Assembly (NCBI GenBank): GCA_002298335.1
Contig: DBNK01000003.1
Span: 189,145 to 249,852 of the forward strand
Direction of reading: 5' to 3'
Length of the DNA stretch: 60,708 nucleotides
Source of the DNA: Thalassolituus sp. UBA674
GTDB taxonomy: Bacteria > Pseudomonadota > Gammaproteobacteria > Pseudomonadales > Oceanobacteraceae
Made by a program: the position numbers and the translations under genes. The notes under the pieces were generated by a model, which was not told the DNA's origin, ran no database searches, and saw only the letters and a program-made list of their open reading frames with translations. Of this stretch, positions 34,041 through 42,190 are shown piece by piece (within the stretch, counting starts at the first letter, position 1; each line of letters opens with the position of its first letter).

Positions 34041-35243
34041 ATGGCAGTTTTATTTTTACAGGGACCTTTAGGCCCGTTTTTCAGCAGAATGGTTCAGCGT
34101 CTGACCGACGAAGGTATCCGCGCCCATAAGATTAACTTCAACGGTGGCGATGCCTGGTACAGCCGCGACATCGACTCCGTCTCCTACCGCGGCACCATCG
34201 AAGCCTGGCCTGCGTATCTTGAAGACTTTATCCGCCGGGAAAACATCAGCGACATCTTTGTGTACGGTGACTGCCGCGTCTATCACCGTCTGGCCAAAGA
34301 AGTCGCACGACGCAGCAATATCCGCTTTTACGCCTTTGAAGAAGGGTATATCCGCCCGAATCATCTGACCATGGAACTGAACGGGGTGAATGGCTACAGC
34401 TCCATTACCCGGCGTCAGATCGAAGCCTGGGAGTCAGTAGAGCGTCTGCCGGAAACCAAAGTCGGCAACCACCTGTGGAACCGCGTGCGCTTTGCCATGA
34501 GCTATTACATTGCCGGTAACGCCGTTGCCTGGCGTTATCCGCACTACCGCCATCACCGCTCTTTTTATGCGGTGTACGAAGCCTTCTGCTGGGTGCGTGC
34601 TGCAGTGCGTCATTACCGCTTCCGCGCCAGTGAACAATACCTTCTGCCGGAACTGCTGAAAGAACACGATGGCCGTTACTTCCTGTTCCCGCTGCAGGTG
34701 GCCAACGACGCACAGATTTTTTTCCATTCCCCGTATAACTCCATCAGCGACTGCATCCGCGAAGTGGTGGCGTCGTTTGCCCGGGTAGCAGACCCGCGTG
34801 ACCGTCTGGTGATCAAGCATCATCCCATGGACCGCGGGCATACCCTGTATCAGGAACTGATCGATGAACTGGTTCAGCAGCACGATCTGAAAGGACGGCT
34901 GGTGTATTGCCACGATCAGCATCTGCCGACCCTGCTGGAACACTGCAAAGGGGTGGTGACGATCAACAGCACCACGGCGATTTCAGCTTTCTTCCACAAA
35001 GCGCCAGTGAAAGTGCTGGGAACGGCGTTTTACGATATTGGTGGCTTGTGCAATCAGAAGTCGCTGGAGGAGTTCTGGCTGGATCAGGAACCGGTAGATT
35101 ACGATCTGTTTCTGCGCTTCCGTAACTTCCTGGATGCCCACGGACAGATCAACGGCAGTTTTTACAAGATTATCGACTTTACTGTCGATCAGGTGGTGCG
35201 GCAGCTGAAGACACAGGGCGCTCTTCAACTGCCGGAAGGCTGA
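34041..35243 (+). CDS. kpsS: Capsule linker beta-Kdo transferase KpsS
   Basis: KpsS adds the first Kdo to the lipid anchor before KpsC extends it. The 400-residue product has the typical start FLQGPLGPFFSRMVQRL, then DIFVYGDCRVYHRLAKE, YAFEEGYIRPNHLTMELNG, a VIKHHPMDRG segment and TINSTTAISAFFHKAPVKVLG. Length and order match the family. No ribosome site is obvious, so translation may depend on kpsC. Genes for Kdo supply (kpsF, kpsU) are absent from the window and would have to lie elsewhere. Confidence 0.95.
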   Translation: MAVLFLQGPLGPFFSRMVQRLTDEGIRAHKINFNGGDAWYSRDIDSVSYRGTIEAWPAYLEDFIRRENISDIFVYGDCRVYHRLAKEVARRSNIRFYAFEEGYIRPNHLTMELNGVNGYSSITRRQIEAWESVERLPETKVGNHLWNRVRFAMSYYIAGNAVAWRYPHYRHHRSFYAVYEAFCWVRAAVRHYRFRASEQYLLPELLKEHDGRYFLFPLQVANDAQIFFHSPYNSISDCIREVVASFARVADPRDRLVIKHHPMDRGHTLYQELIDELVQQHDLKGRLVYCHDQHLPTLLEHCKGVVTINSTTAISAFFHKAPVKVLGTAFYDIGGLCNQKSLEEFWLDQEPVDYDLFLRFRNFLDAHGQINGSFYKIIDFTVDQVVRQLKTQGALQLPEG

Positions 35244-35256
35244 GGGTTCAGCCTTC
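35235..35256. terminator. Bidirectional stem-loop between kpsS and pagL-like gene
   Basis: A perfect nine-base inverted repeat (GAAGGCTGA and TCAGCCTTC) with a four-base loop overlaps the kpsS stop codon and lies 24 bases from the convergent pagL-like stop. There is no T run, so it would be a weak or Rho-assisted terminator. Confidence 0.5.
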
Positions 35257-35280
35257 GCAGAGCGTGCCTTGTGGGTCAGA

Positions 35281-35841
35281 TCAGAAGTTCACACCCAGAG
35301 CCAGCTTGTGAGTTTCCAGAGCCGGGTTGAACAGGTAGCGGTCGCCGTTGGACATATGCTCCCACACATACTCAATGTATGAGTTCTTCTGGATCTGATA
35401 CTTACCACCGAAGGCGTAGGTCCACTGTACCGGGCCACCGTAACGCTTACGGCCGAAGTCGTGCTTGGTCAGCCAGTGTACTTTGGTGTGGCCAACCAGC
35501 TGCAGCTTGGAACCCATGCCATACAGCGGAATGGTCAGAGCCGGGCCGACGCTGTAGTTATAGCCACGCTGGCCATCGGCGTTCAGCTGAGCTACCGCCA
35601 CTTCCACCGATGGAATCATCAGACCCATGTTGTACTGCGGCATTTCGCGGCGCAGGTAGACTTCTTTCACATTGATATCGACGTTCTGGGTGGTGGTTGG
35701 TGCACCCGCACGGAAGCCGATGGAGTGATCCAGATACAGGTTATCCAGATAACGCTCCAGAGATACGTTATTGCTGTCCGCTGATACCTGAGCAGCAAAG
35801 CTGAAGAAGAAAGCAGCGGTGAGAGTGAGCAGTTTTTTCAT
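35281..35841 (-). CDS. pagL: Lipid A 3-O-deacylase, PagL-like
   Basis: PagL enzymes are outer-membrane beta-barrels that remove the 3-O-acyl chain of lipid A. The 186-residue product starts with a Sec signal peptide (KKLLTLTAAFFFSFAAQVSA) and ends in an aromatic residue (LGVNF), as barrel proteins do. The C-terminal WEHMSNGDRYLFNPALETHK holds His162, Ser164 and Glu176, the same spacing as the Pseudomonas PagL catalytic His126, Ser128 and Glu140. The ATG at 35841 is preferred over one 12 codons earlier because it starts the signal peptide. It is convergent with kpsS and could adapt the outer membrane to capsule display. Confidence 0.8.
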   Translation of the reverse strand: MKKLLTLTAAFFFSFAAQVSADSNNVSLERYLDNLYLDHSIGFRAGAPTTTQNVDINVKEVYLRREMPQYNMGLMIPSVEVAVAQLNADGQRGYNYSVGPALTIPLYGMGSKLQLVGHTKVHWLTKHDFGRKRYGGPVQWTYAFGGKYQIQKNSYIEYVWEHMSNGDRYLFNPALETHKLALGVNF

Positions 35842-36052
35842 GGTCCATACCCTGTCAGGAATGTTTTCGATACTCACAGGCTAGGACATCCCGGCTGAAA
35901 ATCTTCCGGGGTATTCGAATCGGAACACAATACTAAGAAGCGGTTACAGCCGCATACAAACGGTAACTTTCCGGGCCACGGTAATGGGGCTGAATGTTCG
36001 CGTAAACCGCTCTGCAGGCCGCATGAAATCTGGGGTTGTGAATTTTTTTGAG

Positions 36053-36082
36053 ACTTCCGGCTGAGAATGACCAACCGGAAGT
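36053..36082. repeat. Inverted repeat in phytase-pagL interval
   Basis: An 11-base stem with one wobble (ACTTCCGGCTG and CAACCGGAAGT) and an eight-base loop sits between the phytase stop and the pagL-like start. A run of seven T lies just left of it on the plus strand, the wrong side for rightward termination. Otherwise 35842-36138 shows no gene. Confidence 0.4.
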
Positions 36083-36138
36083 ATGATTTTAACGGAGGGG
36101 TTACGGAATCGCTCCGGAAACCCTCTGGCAGGGGTGTT

Positions 36139-38043
36139 TCAGCGGCTGCTCTGAGTGAGCAGCGGAGCAATTTCTTCCCAGCTGATCAGCTTGAAATTCT
36201 GGTGTTCAGCAGGCATCACATTGCGCCCGTCCTGCACCACCAGTAAGCCGCGGGGAAAGTCCTCACCCAGCATCATGCTGGTGACCTCAAGGCCATCGGT
36301 TTCCGAGGCACCGTCAATGCCTGCCGCCGCGTTCATACCGACCCGGAAGCGTCCGAGCATGGGGTAAGGCGCTGCGGTATCGTACACCACATAACTGTCG
36401 TTGCCCTGGCTGGACACCACCAGCAGGGTGCGGCCCTCTTCACGGTAAAGGCCCATACCTTCGATATCGGCCACCAGCGCATCCGACACAGGTACCATCA
36501 GCTGTGGCGTGGTGGTGGTGTCCGGCATGGCCGGGATGGTCCAGACCGCGCGGTTCTCCTCACCCAGGTACAGAATCCCGCTCAGATCATCGGCGACGCA
36601 GCCCTCTGGCTGAGTCTCCACCGCAAACTCGCGCACCAGAGTGCCGTTCCAGCCGTCTTCACTGCTGCTGATACGGTACTGCTGGAAGCGGCCATCTTCA
36701 TCGTTGATAAAGACGTACGCCTGTTGCGCACGGCTCATGTACATACACAGGCCGTAGACATTATCCAGTGTGATGGCGATTTCACCGGCCGGGCTGACCT
36801 CACCGCTCTGCGGGTCAATGGCAAACAGGCTGATGGCCTGGCGGTCACGCTGGCTGGCCGCGGCAATGTCCATCGGGGTTCGGTTGAGGCTGAAGTTCTG
36901 GCGGACATCCACGTTGTTGACGCGCCCGGCATCCAGAAACTGCAGCTGCTCCCCCTTCAGGTTGTACACCGCCAGCCCGCTTTTCTTGTTGGTGCCCAGA
37001 ATCCGGCTGGCCTCCGGGTTACTGAGATTGACCCAGATGGCCGGATCATCCGCGGCATCGCCGTCGGTGGCGACGGGTGTGGTCTCAACCACCGCTTTGA
37101 CCACGGGCAGTGGCGCGGGCAGGTTCAGAGCCGGTGGTGTCGGCAGGCTGGCACCAATCAGAGTACTGCTGTTGTCATCGAACAGCAGCAGCGCGACCGC
37201 ATCGCCTCCCTGACTGACGGTCACGGTTTCAATGGCGGTGTCTGCTGGTAACTGCCAGTGGCGGGTGAGAATGAAGCCTGCGCTGTCCATCCGGTACGAC
37301 TGCAGCTGCGCCGTACCAACGCCGGCCACGAGCAGGTGATCGCCATTGATGGCCAGGGGTCCCGGGCCGCCGGTCAGCTGGCCCCAGGGCGAGGCCATAT
37401 CCACGGCTTCGCGTACCGGTTCTTTCTCTGCTGAAGCAGGCATGGACCACACGCCGATGCCTTCTTCGCTGATGAACAGGGTCTGCATCACATCGCTGAC
37501 GGCACAGTATTCAGTCCCCGGAGGCAGTGGCAGGGTACGCACCGGTTGCAACGACAACTGCTCACCTTCGCCCTGCAGGATCAGCTGGCGCGCCAGCTGA
37601 TCTTCACCCAGCACAAAGGCCTGCAGCGGTTCACCTTCAGGCTGATACAGGCACAGGCCCTCCAGGGCATAGCTCAGCGGAGCACTGGTCTGTACTGTGC
37701 TGACGCCCGTTTCATCGGCGCGGAACAGCACCAGGCTCTGGCTGGCAGAATCAAAGGTCAGAAAAGCATCAGCGCGGCGGTCGCCGTATTCCGCACTGCC
37801 CGGACCGTCGCTGATGACCACGCCGTTGAGCAGGATACCGCGTGACGGATGCAGGCTCAGTACAGAGCGGCCCAGGCGCCAGCCGGTTTCGGCTTCGCGG
37901 ATGACCGGGCTGACCGCCAGGGTTTCGATGTTGCTGATGGCCTGTGACTGCGGGGACGGTGCTGTCTGACAGGCGCTCAGAAGCAGACCGGAGGCCAGAA
38001 CAAGCGCGCTGCCTGCCGTGGCCGGAGAAAAAGAAAAATTCAT
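36139..38043 (-). CDS. Beta-propeller phytase lipoprotein, dual-domain
   Basis: This enzyme should release phosphate from phytate (myo-inositol hexakisphosphate) with calcium. The 634-residue product has a lipobox (LLLSAC) and so is a lipoprotein. The C-terminal propeller, about residues 310-634, shows DDPAIWVN, NNVDVRQNF, YGLCMYMS, QPEGCVADD and YLGEEN, matching 3-phytase/BPP proteins. The N-terminal 270 residues look like a second, degenerate propeller half, as in known dual-domain phytases. The ATG at 38043 has AGGA upstream. It lies 93 bases downstream of the receptor gene in the same direction, so both probably answer to phosphate supply. Confidence 0.88.
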   Translation of the reverse strand: MNFSFSPATAGSALVLASGLLLSACQTAPSPQSQAISNIETLAVSPVIREAETGWRLGRSVLSLHPSRGILLNGVVISDGPGSAEYGDRRADAFLTFDSASQSLVLFRADETGVSTVQTSAPLSYALEGLCLYQPEGEPLQAFVLGEDQLARQLILQGEGEQLSLQPVRTLPLPPGTEYCAVSDVMQTLFISEEGIGVWSMPASAEKEPVREAVDMASPWGQLTGGPGPLAINGDHLLVAGVGTAQLQSYRMDSAGFILTRHWQLPADTAIETVTVSQGGDAVALLLFDDNSSTLIGASLPTPPALNLPAPLPVVKAVVETTPVATDGDAADDPAIWVNLSNPEASRILGTNKKSGLAVYNLKGEQLQFLDAGRVNNVDVRQNFSLNRTPMDIAAASQRDRQAISLFAIDPQSGEVSPAGEIAITLDNVYGLCMYMSRAQQAYVFINDEDGRFQQYRISSSEDGWNGTLVREFAVETQPEGCVADDLSGILYLGEENRAVWTIPAMPDTTTTPQLMVPVSDALVADIEGMGLYREEGRTLLVVSSQGNDSYVVYDTAAPYPMLGRFRVGMNAAAGIDGASETDGLEVTSMMLGEDFPRGLLVVQDGRNVMPAEHQNFKLISWEEIAPLLTQSSR

Positions 38044-38107
38044 GTGAGTCCTGAAAAATCGGTTAAACACAGAACCGGTTCAGCGTCTCTGAGCCGGCTC
38101 TGAACTG

Positions 38108-38128
38108 CCGCAGCCACAAGGGCTGCGG
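38108..38128 (-). terminator. Stem-loop between receptor and phytase genes
   Basis: A perfect eight-base inverted repeat, CCGCAGCC and GGCTGCGG, with a five-base loop follows the receptor stop by nine bases on the minus strand. There is no T run, so it may reduce rather than stop transcription into the phytase gene. Confidence 0.45.
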
Positions 38129-38136
38129 GCCTGACA

Positions 38137-40953
38137 TCAGAAGTGACTGAAGCGTACACCCAGACGGTACGTCGGACCGTAGTCTTCATACTGAGCATTG
38201 TAGCGGTTGCTCTTCTGGTACACGTAGTAAGGTTCATCCGTCAGGTTGGCAACCGCAAAGGTGACCTTCAGCTGGTCGGTCACATTCCAGGCGCTGTTGA
38301 TGTCCACCATGGTCTGGCTGTCGGCGTACAGATCCGATTCACCGTCTTCGATGCTGCCGACTTCCAGCAGATACTCCGATTTGTAGTTGGCCGCAACCCG
38401 CACGCTGAAAACAGTGTTTTCATAACCCAGAACCAGGTTGCCGGTGGTGTCTGACTGACTTGGCAGGCGGATGTCACGTTTCAGGGTTTCGCCTTCATCG
38501 TAGGCACTGATGGTGGCTTCACTGTCGGTGAAGGTGGCGTTGGCACCGATCAGAAACCCGTCAAACGGTGACGGCAGGCTGGTGAACTTGTGCGATGCAG
38601 CAAGCTCGATACCGGTCAGGGTGGCGGTATCGCCATTGCGGAAGGTAGAGACTTCGTCATAGGCGGCGTACTGAGGTGAGCCGACCAGCTCGGTCTCGTA
38701 AATGAAGTTCTCAATCGACTTGCTGAACACAAAGGCGGACAGCACGCTGGCGCTGCTCATGTAGTGTTCGACGCCCAGATCCAGGTTCACGGCTTCCAGT
38801 GGATTCAGATCCGGGTTACCCAGCTCGGCTTCCCCGTTGTCGTCTTCAATATTGGGGCGCATCTGTTCAAAGGTCGGACGTACCACTGACTGAGTCACCG
38901 AGGCGCGCAGCTGAGTGCTGTCGCTGAGGCGGAAGCGGGTCAGCAGGGCTGGCAGGGTGTGGCTGTAGTCTTTGTCTGCGGAAACGGCGGTGACGGTGGT
39001 TACCTCATCACCGGCGTCGTTTTCTGACAGGGTGACGGCGTAACCGTCGGATGTCACTTCGGTGGCCTCATGACGGACACCGGCGATTACCCGGATGCGG
39101 TCGGTCACATCAAAGGTACCCATCAGGTACGCCGCACGGATGTCCTCGTCGATGCTGTAGTCTTCCAGCACGGAGGCGTTGGCCGAGTCTTCCGCGTTAA
39201 TGGATTCCGCGCCCAGACCGGCGAGCGAGCTGCGCATGGCTGATTTGCTGATGCCCGGTCCGAAGCGGCCCAGTGAGTAATCGACCTCAGCGCTGGCAAA
39301 GTCCGCCATGGTGGCATCCGGCAGGGAGTCATCAAACTCGTCGTAGAGGGTGACATCCACGTCCTGGGTTTTCTCACGGCGGGTGAGTTTGATACCGCCC
39401 TTGATGACGGCAAAGCGCTCGCCGATCAGCAGGTCGCGGGTGATGTCGAGCTTACCCATGGTCTGCTTGTCTTCGGCGTAGCTGTCTTCGACTTCGATTT
39501 CGTCGAGTTCATATTCCGCTGCGTCGTAGAAACCGGCCGGACCGTACACCACCGGCTTACGCGTGTTGCGGTAGCTGAGGTCATCAAAGTCGCCTTTGAA
39601 CACCGCACCTGAGATGGCATCCGGCTGGTCTTCCGAGGCCTTGCTCAGACCCAGCTGATATTCCACGGTCCAGTCGTTGATGAAGTGCTCACCGCCGAAC
39701 AGGGTGGAGAGGATCTCCTGAGTTTCTTCGCGGTCTTTCAGCTCGTGTTCCACTTCACCGCTGCTGAGGGTGCCCGGGGCGATGGCGATGTCTTCTTCGT
39801 CTTCTTCACCTTCATCATCCAGAACGGTTTCGTAGAAGGCGGTCACCACGGCCTGACGCTGCTCTTCATCTTTGAAGCTGCTGTACAGGTTGTTGAGGTA
39901 GAAGCGGTTGTTGGCATCCACTTCGTACTCCAGATTCAGCGCGGCACCCAGACGCGTACGGGTGATGCTGTACTCGCGCATTTCGATTTCTTCCAGCAGG
40001 TCTTCACCGTCTTCCAGGTCCCAGGCGCCACCGGTTTCGACATTATCGGAACCGAATCTGCGCTCATCCCAGCTCAGGGCGGCCGCGACACCAAAGCGCT
40101 GACCACCGGCGAGATTGAACGCATTACCGCCGGACACCGCCATGGCCGGACTGTTCTGGCTGCTCTGACCATCACGGCTGCCTTCCACGCTCAGGGTGTA
40201 GAAGGGGCCATCCTGATCCAGAGCGGAGATGCTTTTGATATCAATGGTGCCGCCGATGGCGTTGGCATCCATGTCCGGGGTCAGGGTCTTGGTTACGGTC
40301 AGGGAGCTGAGCAGCGGTGATGGAATGACGTCCAGTGCCACGGCACGGGTACCGGCTTCCGGAGCCGGAATCTGGGCACCGTTGACGGTCACGCTGTTCA
40401 GTTCGGCACCGATACCACGCACGCGCACAAAGCGGCCTTCACCCTGATCACGCTCAATCGACAGGCCCGGGATACGCTGCAGGGCTTCGGCGGCGTTGGC
40501 ATCCGGCAGCTGACCGATGGCATCGGCATCCACGGCACTGATGGTGTTGTCGGCAAAGCGCTGACGGTCCAGCGAACGCTGGATCTGAGCCGCCTGACCG
40601 ACCACCAGAATCTCTTCCCGGGCACCGAAATCATCAATGGAAATGGTGGTGCTGGTGGTCTGGTTGTCCGTCACCTGAATGGTTTCACGACCGATGACTT
40701 CGCCGCCCTGGGTCACGCTCAGGGTGTACTCACCGGCTTTTACCTGCGGAAAGCGGAAGCGGCCGCCGTCTGCCGTCAGGGCATCGCGGTTCAGTTCATC
40801 AATGTGAATGGTCAGGCCATTGAGGGCGGCACTGCCCTGAGCGGAGGTCAGGCGGCCATTGATGATGCCGTCGGCGAACGCGGCATTGCTGGTCAGCAGT
40901 GCCAGCGTCAGCGCAGACAGCGTCATTTCAGTCGGAGTGAAACGGGTCTTCAT
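38137..40953 (-). CDS. TonB-dependent receptor with CarboxypepD_reg-like N-domain
   Basis: This outer-membrane transporter would import a substrate using TonB energy. The 938-residue product has a signal peptide ending in SNAAFA, then a carboxypeptidase-regulatory-like domain (about residues 28-110: GIINGRLTSAQGSAALNG), a TonB box-like EEILVVGQ, a plug (about 118-230: RIPGLSIERDQGEGRFVRVRG) and a beta-barrel ending in the aromatic VRFSHF. Pairing with a beta-propeller phytase is a known arrangement in marine bacteria and points to inositol phosphate or its breakdown products as substrate, though this is inference. A PhoB-box candidate lies 54 bases upstream of its start codon. Confidence 0.92.
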   Translation of the reverse strand: MKTRFTPTEMTLSALTLALLTSNAAFADGIINGRLTSAQGSAALNGLTIHIDELNRDALTADGGRFRFPQVKAGEYTLSVTQGGEVIGRETIQVTDNQTTSTTISIDDFGAREEILVVGQAAQIQRSLDRQRFADNTISAVDADAIGQLPDANAAEALQRIPGLSIERDQGEGRFVRVRGIGAELNSVTVNGAQIPAPEAGTRAVALDVIPSPLLSSLTVTKTLTPDMDANAIGGTIDIKSISALDQDGPFYTLSVEGSRDGQSSQNSPAMAVSGGNAFNLAGGQRFGVAAALSWDERRFGSDNVETGGAWDLEDGEDLLEEIEMREYSITRTRLGAALNLEYEVDANNRFYLNNLYSSFKDEEQRQAVVTAFYETVLDDEGEEDEEDIAIAPGTLSSGEVEHELKDREETQEILSTLFGGEHFINDWTVEYQLGLSKASEDQPDAISGAVFKGDFDDLSYRNTRKPVVYGPAGFYDAAEYELDEIEVEDSYAEDKQTMGKLDITRDLLIGERFAVIKGGIKLTRREKTQDVDVTLYDEFDDSLPDATMADFASAEVDYSLGRFGPGISKSAMRSSLAGLGAESINAEDSANASVLEDYSIDEDIRAAYLMGTFDVTDRIRVIAGVRHEATEVTSDGYAVTLSENDAGDEVTTVTAVSADKDYSHTLPALLTRFRLSDSTQLRASVTQSVVRPTFEQMRPNIEDDNGEAELGNPDLNPLEAVNLDLGVEHYMSSASVLSAFVFSKSIENFIYETELVGSPQYAAYDEVSTFRNGDTATLTGIELAASHKFTSLPSPFDGFLIGANATFTDSEATISAYDEGETLKRDIRLPSQSDTTGNLVLGYENTVFSVRVAANYKSEYLLEVGSIEDGESDLYADSQTMVDINSAWNVTDQLKVTFAVANLTDEPYYVYQKSNRYNAQYEDYGPTYRLGVRFSHF

Positions 40954-41006
40954 GGGGTTCTCCAGTGAGTCCGGTAGTCAGATGGCTGCCACGCTAAAAA
41001 GAGATT

Positions 41007-41024
41007 GTGACGGTTATGTGACGG
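41007..41024 (-). promoter_or_regulatory. PhoB-box candidate for receptor-phytase operon
   Basis: Read on the minus strand the site is CCGTCACATAACCGTCAC. It is two direct CGTCA-containing repeats 11 bases apart and fits 15 of 18 positions of the E. coli-type Pho box (CTGTCAT, A/T-rich spacer, CTGTCAC). The -10 after it is poor, as expected for an activated promoter. The regulated genes make biological sense. Confidence 0.65.
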
Positions 41025-41208
41025 TCACTGGCAGCCGGTGCGTGCCAGGGCCGTTAAAGCGGCTTCTGGCTGCCTGTCTGATCTTATGTGACTCTCCTGC
41101 AGGCCAGAGACGGTGCTGCATGAGCGCATTTTCTGAGAAAAATTCCACCGCTCAGCGAATGGCCTGAGCCGATCTGACCCCCTTGTCTGATTCCACCGTC
41201 TGAGGCTG

Positions 41209-41243
41209 CTGTAACAATTCTGTCATCAGCGCGGGCGTATGCT
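41209..41243 (+). promoter_or_regulatory. PhoB-box candidate plus -10 for GGDEF-like gene
   Basis: CTGTAACAATTCTGTCAT at 41209-41226 fits 15 of 18 positions of the Pho box. Exactly 11 bases later comes TATGCT (41238-41243), a good -10 at the spacing seen in E. coli Pho promoters. The gene start at 41266 follows by 22 bases. Confidence 0.6.
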
Positions 41244-41265
41244 GTTCTGCCTCCGGAGACCCACT

Positions 41266-42180
41266 ATGCCTCAATTACTGATACTGCACCGTCAGAAGAT
41301 TCTGCTGATTTCATTACTGGCCGCTGCGCTGTTGCTGGCCTCAGCTCTGCTTGGCGAGCCCAAAACACTGGCTGACATTGACTGGATCGATGTGCTCGGT
41401 GAGGGCGGCAGTGCCCTGGCGGTCGGCTTCTGGATGCTGATGATTCTCGGCAGCCGTCCGGCCGGGCGGGTGACCAATCTGCTGACCCTTGGGCTGGGCT
41501 TTATGTTTCTGGCCATGTGGGCGGATACCCTCGATGAGTTTTTCCATCTGGCGTCGTCTCAGGCCTGGGAGCCTATGGTCGAATCCCTTGCCATGCCGTT
41601 TGGTATTGGGGTGCTGACCTGGGGCCTGTGGCACTGGCAGCAGGAGCAGCTGGCCATCCGCAGTCAGCTGCAGAAACGTGAACAGTGCTTCCGTGATCAC
41701 CTGTGGCTGGATGGCCTGAAGCAGCTGGGCCGGGTCGATCAGCTGGAGAAAGCACTGGCTCAGAGCTGGTACTTTCCCGATGAAGTGCGTGTTCTGGTGA
41801 TGGCTGAGCTGGAAGGATTTCCACATTTTGAGCGCAGATATGGCCACGAAGAGGGGGACCGCCTGTTGCGCGAAAGCGCTGAGCTGCTGATGCTCAACCT
41901 GCGTTCCGGTGACCTGCTGTGCCGTTATGCCCGGGACCGTCTGGTGATCTCCCTGCCGCAGACCACACCGGCCCAGGCGCTGCATCTGGTCGGTCAGCTG
42001 CGGGCCGCGGTGGAGCACTTTGCCTTCCGCGATGAAAGCACCGGACAGGTGCTGAAACAGAACCTGATTGTCGGTGTGGCAGTACGTCAGCCCGGCGATA
42101 CCCCGGGCGACCTGATCCAGCGGGCCAATCTGGCGGTGCGTATGGCCGCCAGTGGCAGCGGTCAGAGCCTGGCGTCCTGA
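41266..42180 (+). CDS. Membrane protein with degenerate GGDEF domain
   Basis: The 304-residue product has three hydrophobic segments in its first 130 residues and a C-terminal domain shaped like a diguanylate cyclase. The key residues are lost: the metal-binding DxD position reads ELEGF, and the GGDEF signature reads ARDRL in LLCRYARDRLVISL. It is therefore unlikely to make cyclic di-GMP and may instead sense or scaffold. The ATG at 41266 has GGAG seven bases upstream; an ATG at 41239 would overlap the predicted -10. The AraC-type gene follows ten bases later. Confidence 0.75.
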   Translation: MPQLLILHRQKILLISLLAAALLLASALLGEPKTLADIDWIDVLGEGGSALAVGFWMLMILGSRPAGRVTNLLTLGLGFMFLAMWADTLDEFFHLASSQAWEPMVESLAMPFGIGVLTWGLWHWQQEQLAIRSQLQKREQCFRDHLWLDGLKQLGRVDQLEKALAQSWYFPDEVRVLVMAELEGFPHFERRYGHEEGDRLLRESAELLMLNLRSGDLLCRYARDRLVISLPQTTPAQALHLVGQLRAAVEHFAFRDESTGQVLKQNLIVGVAVRQPGDTPGDLIQRANLAVRMAASGSGQSLAS

Positions 42181-42190
42181 GCCCGTTCTG

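Larger units (their letters stand above)
40954..41265. other. Divergent control region with two Pho-box candidates
   Basis: This 312-base gap separates the leftward receptor-phytase unit from the rightward GGDEF-like gene. It contains one 18-base PhoB-box candidate for each direction (41007-41024 and 41209-41226) and no convincing gene. Confidence 0.65.

Noticed and set aside
39685..40320. 211-residue rightward open frame opposite the receptor gene
   Set aside because: It is an antisense shadow of the TonB-dependent receptor and has no promoter or ribosome site.
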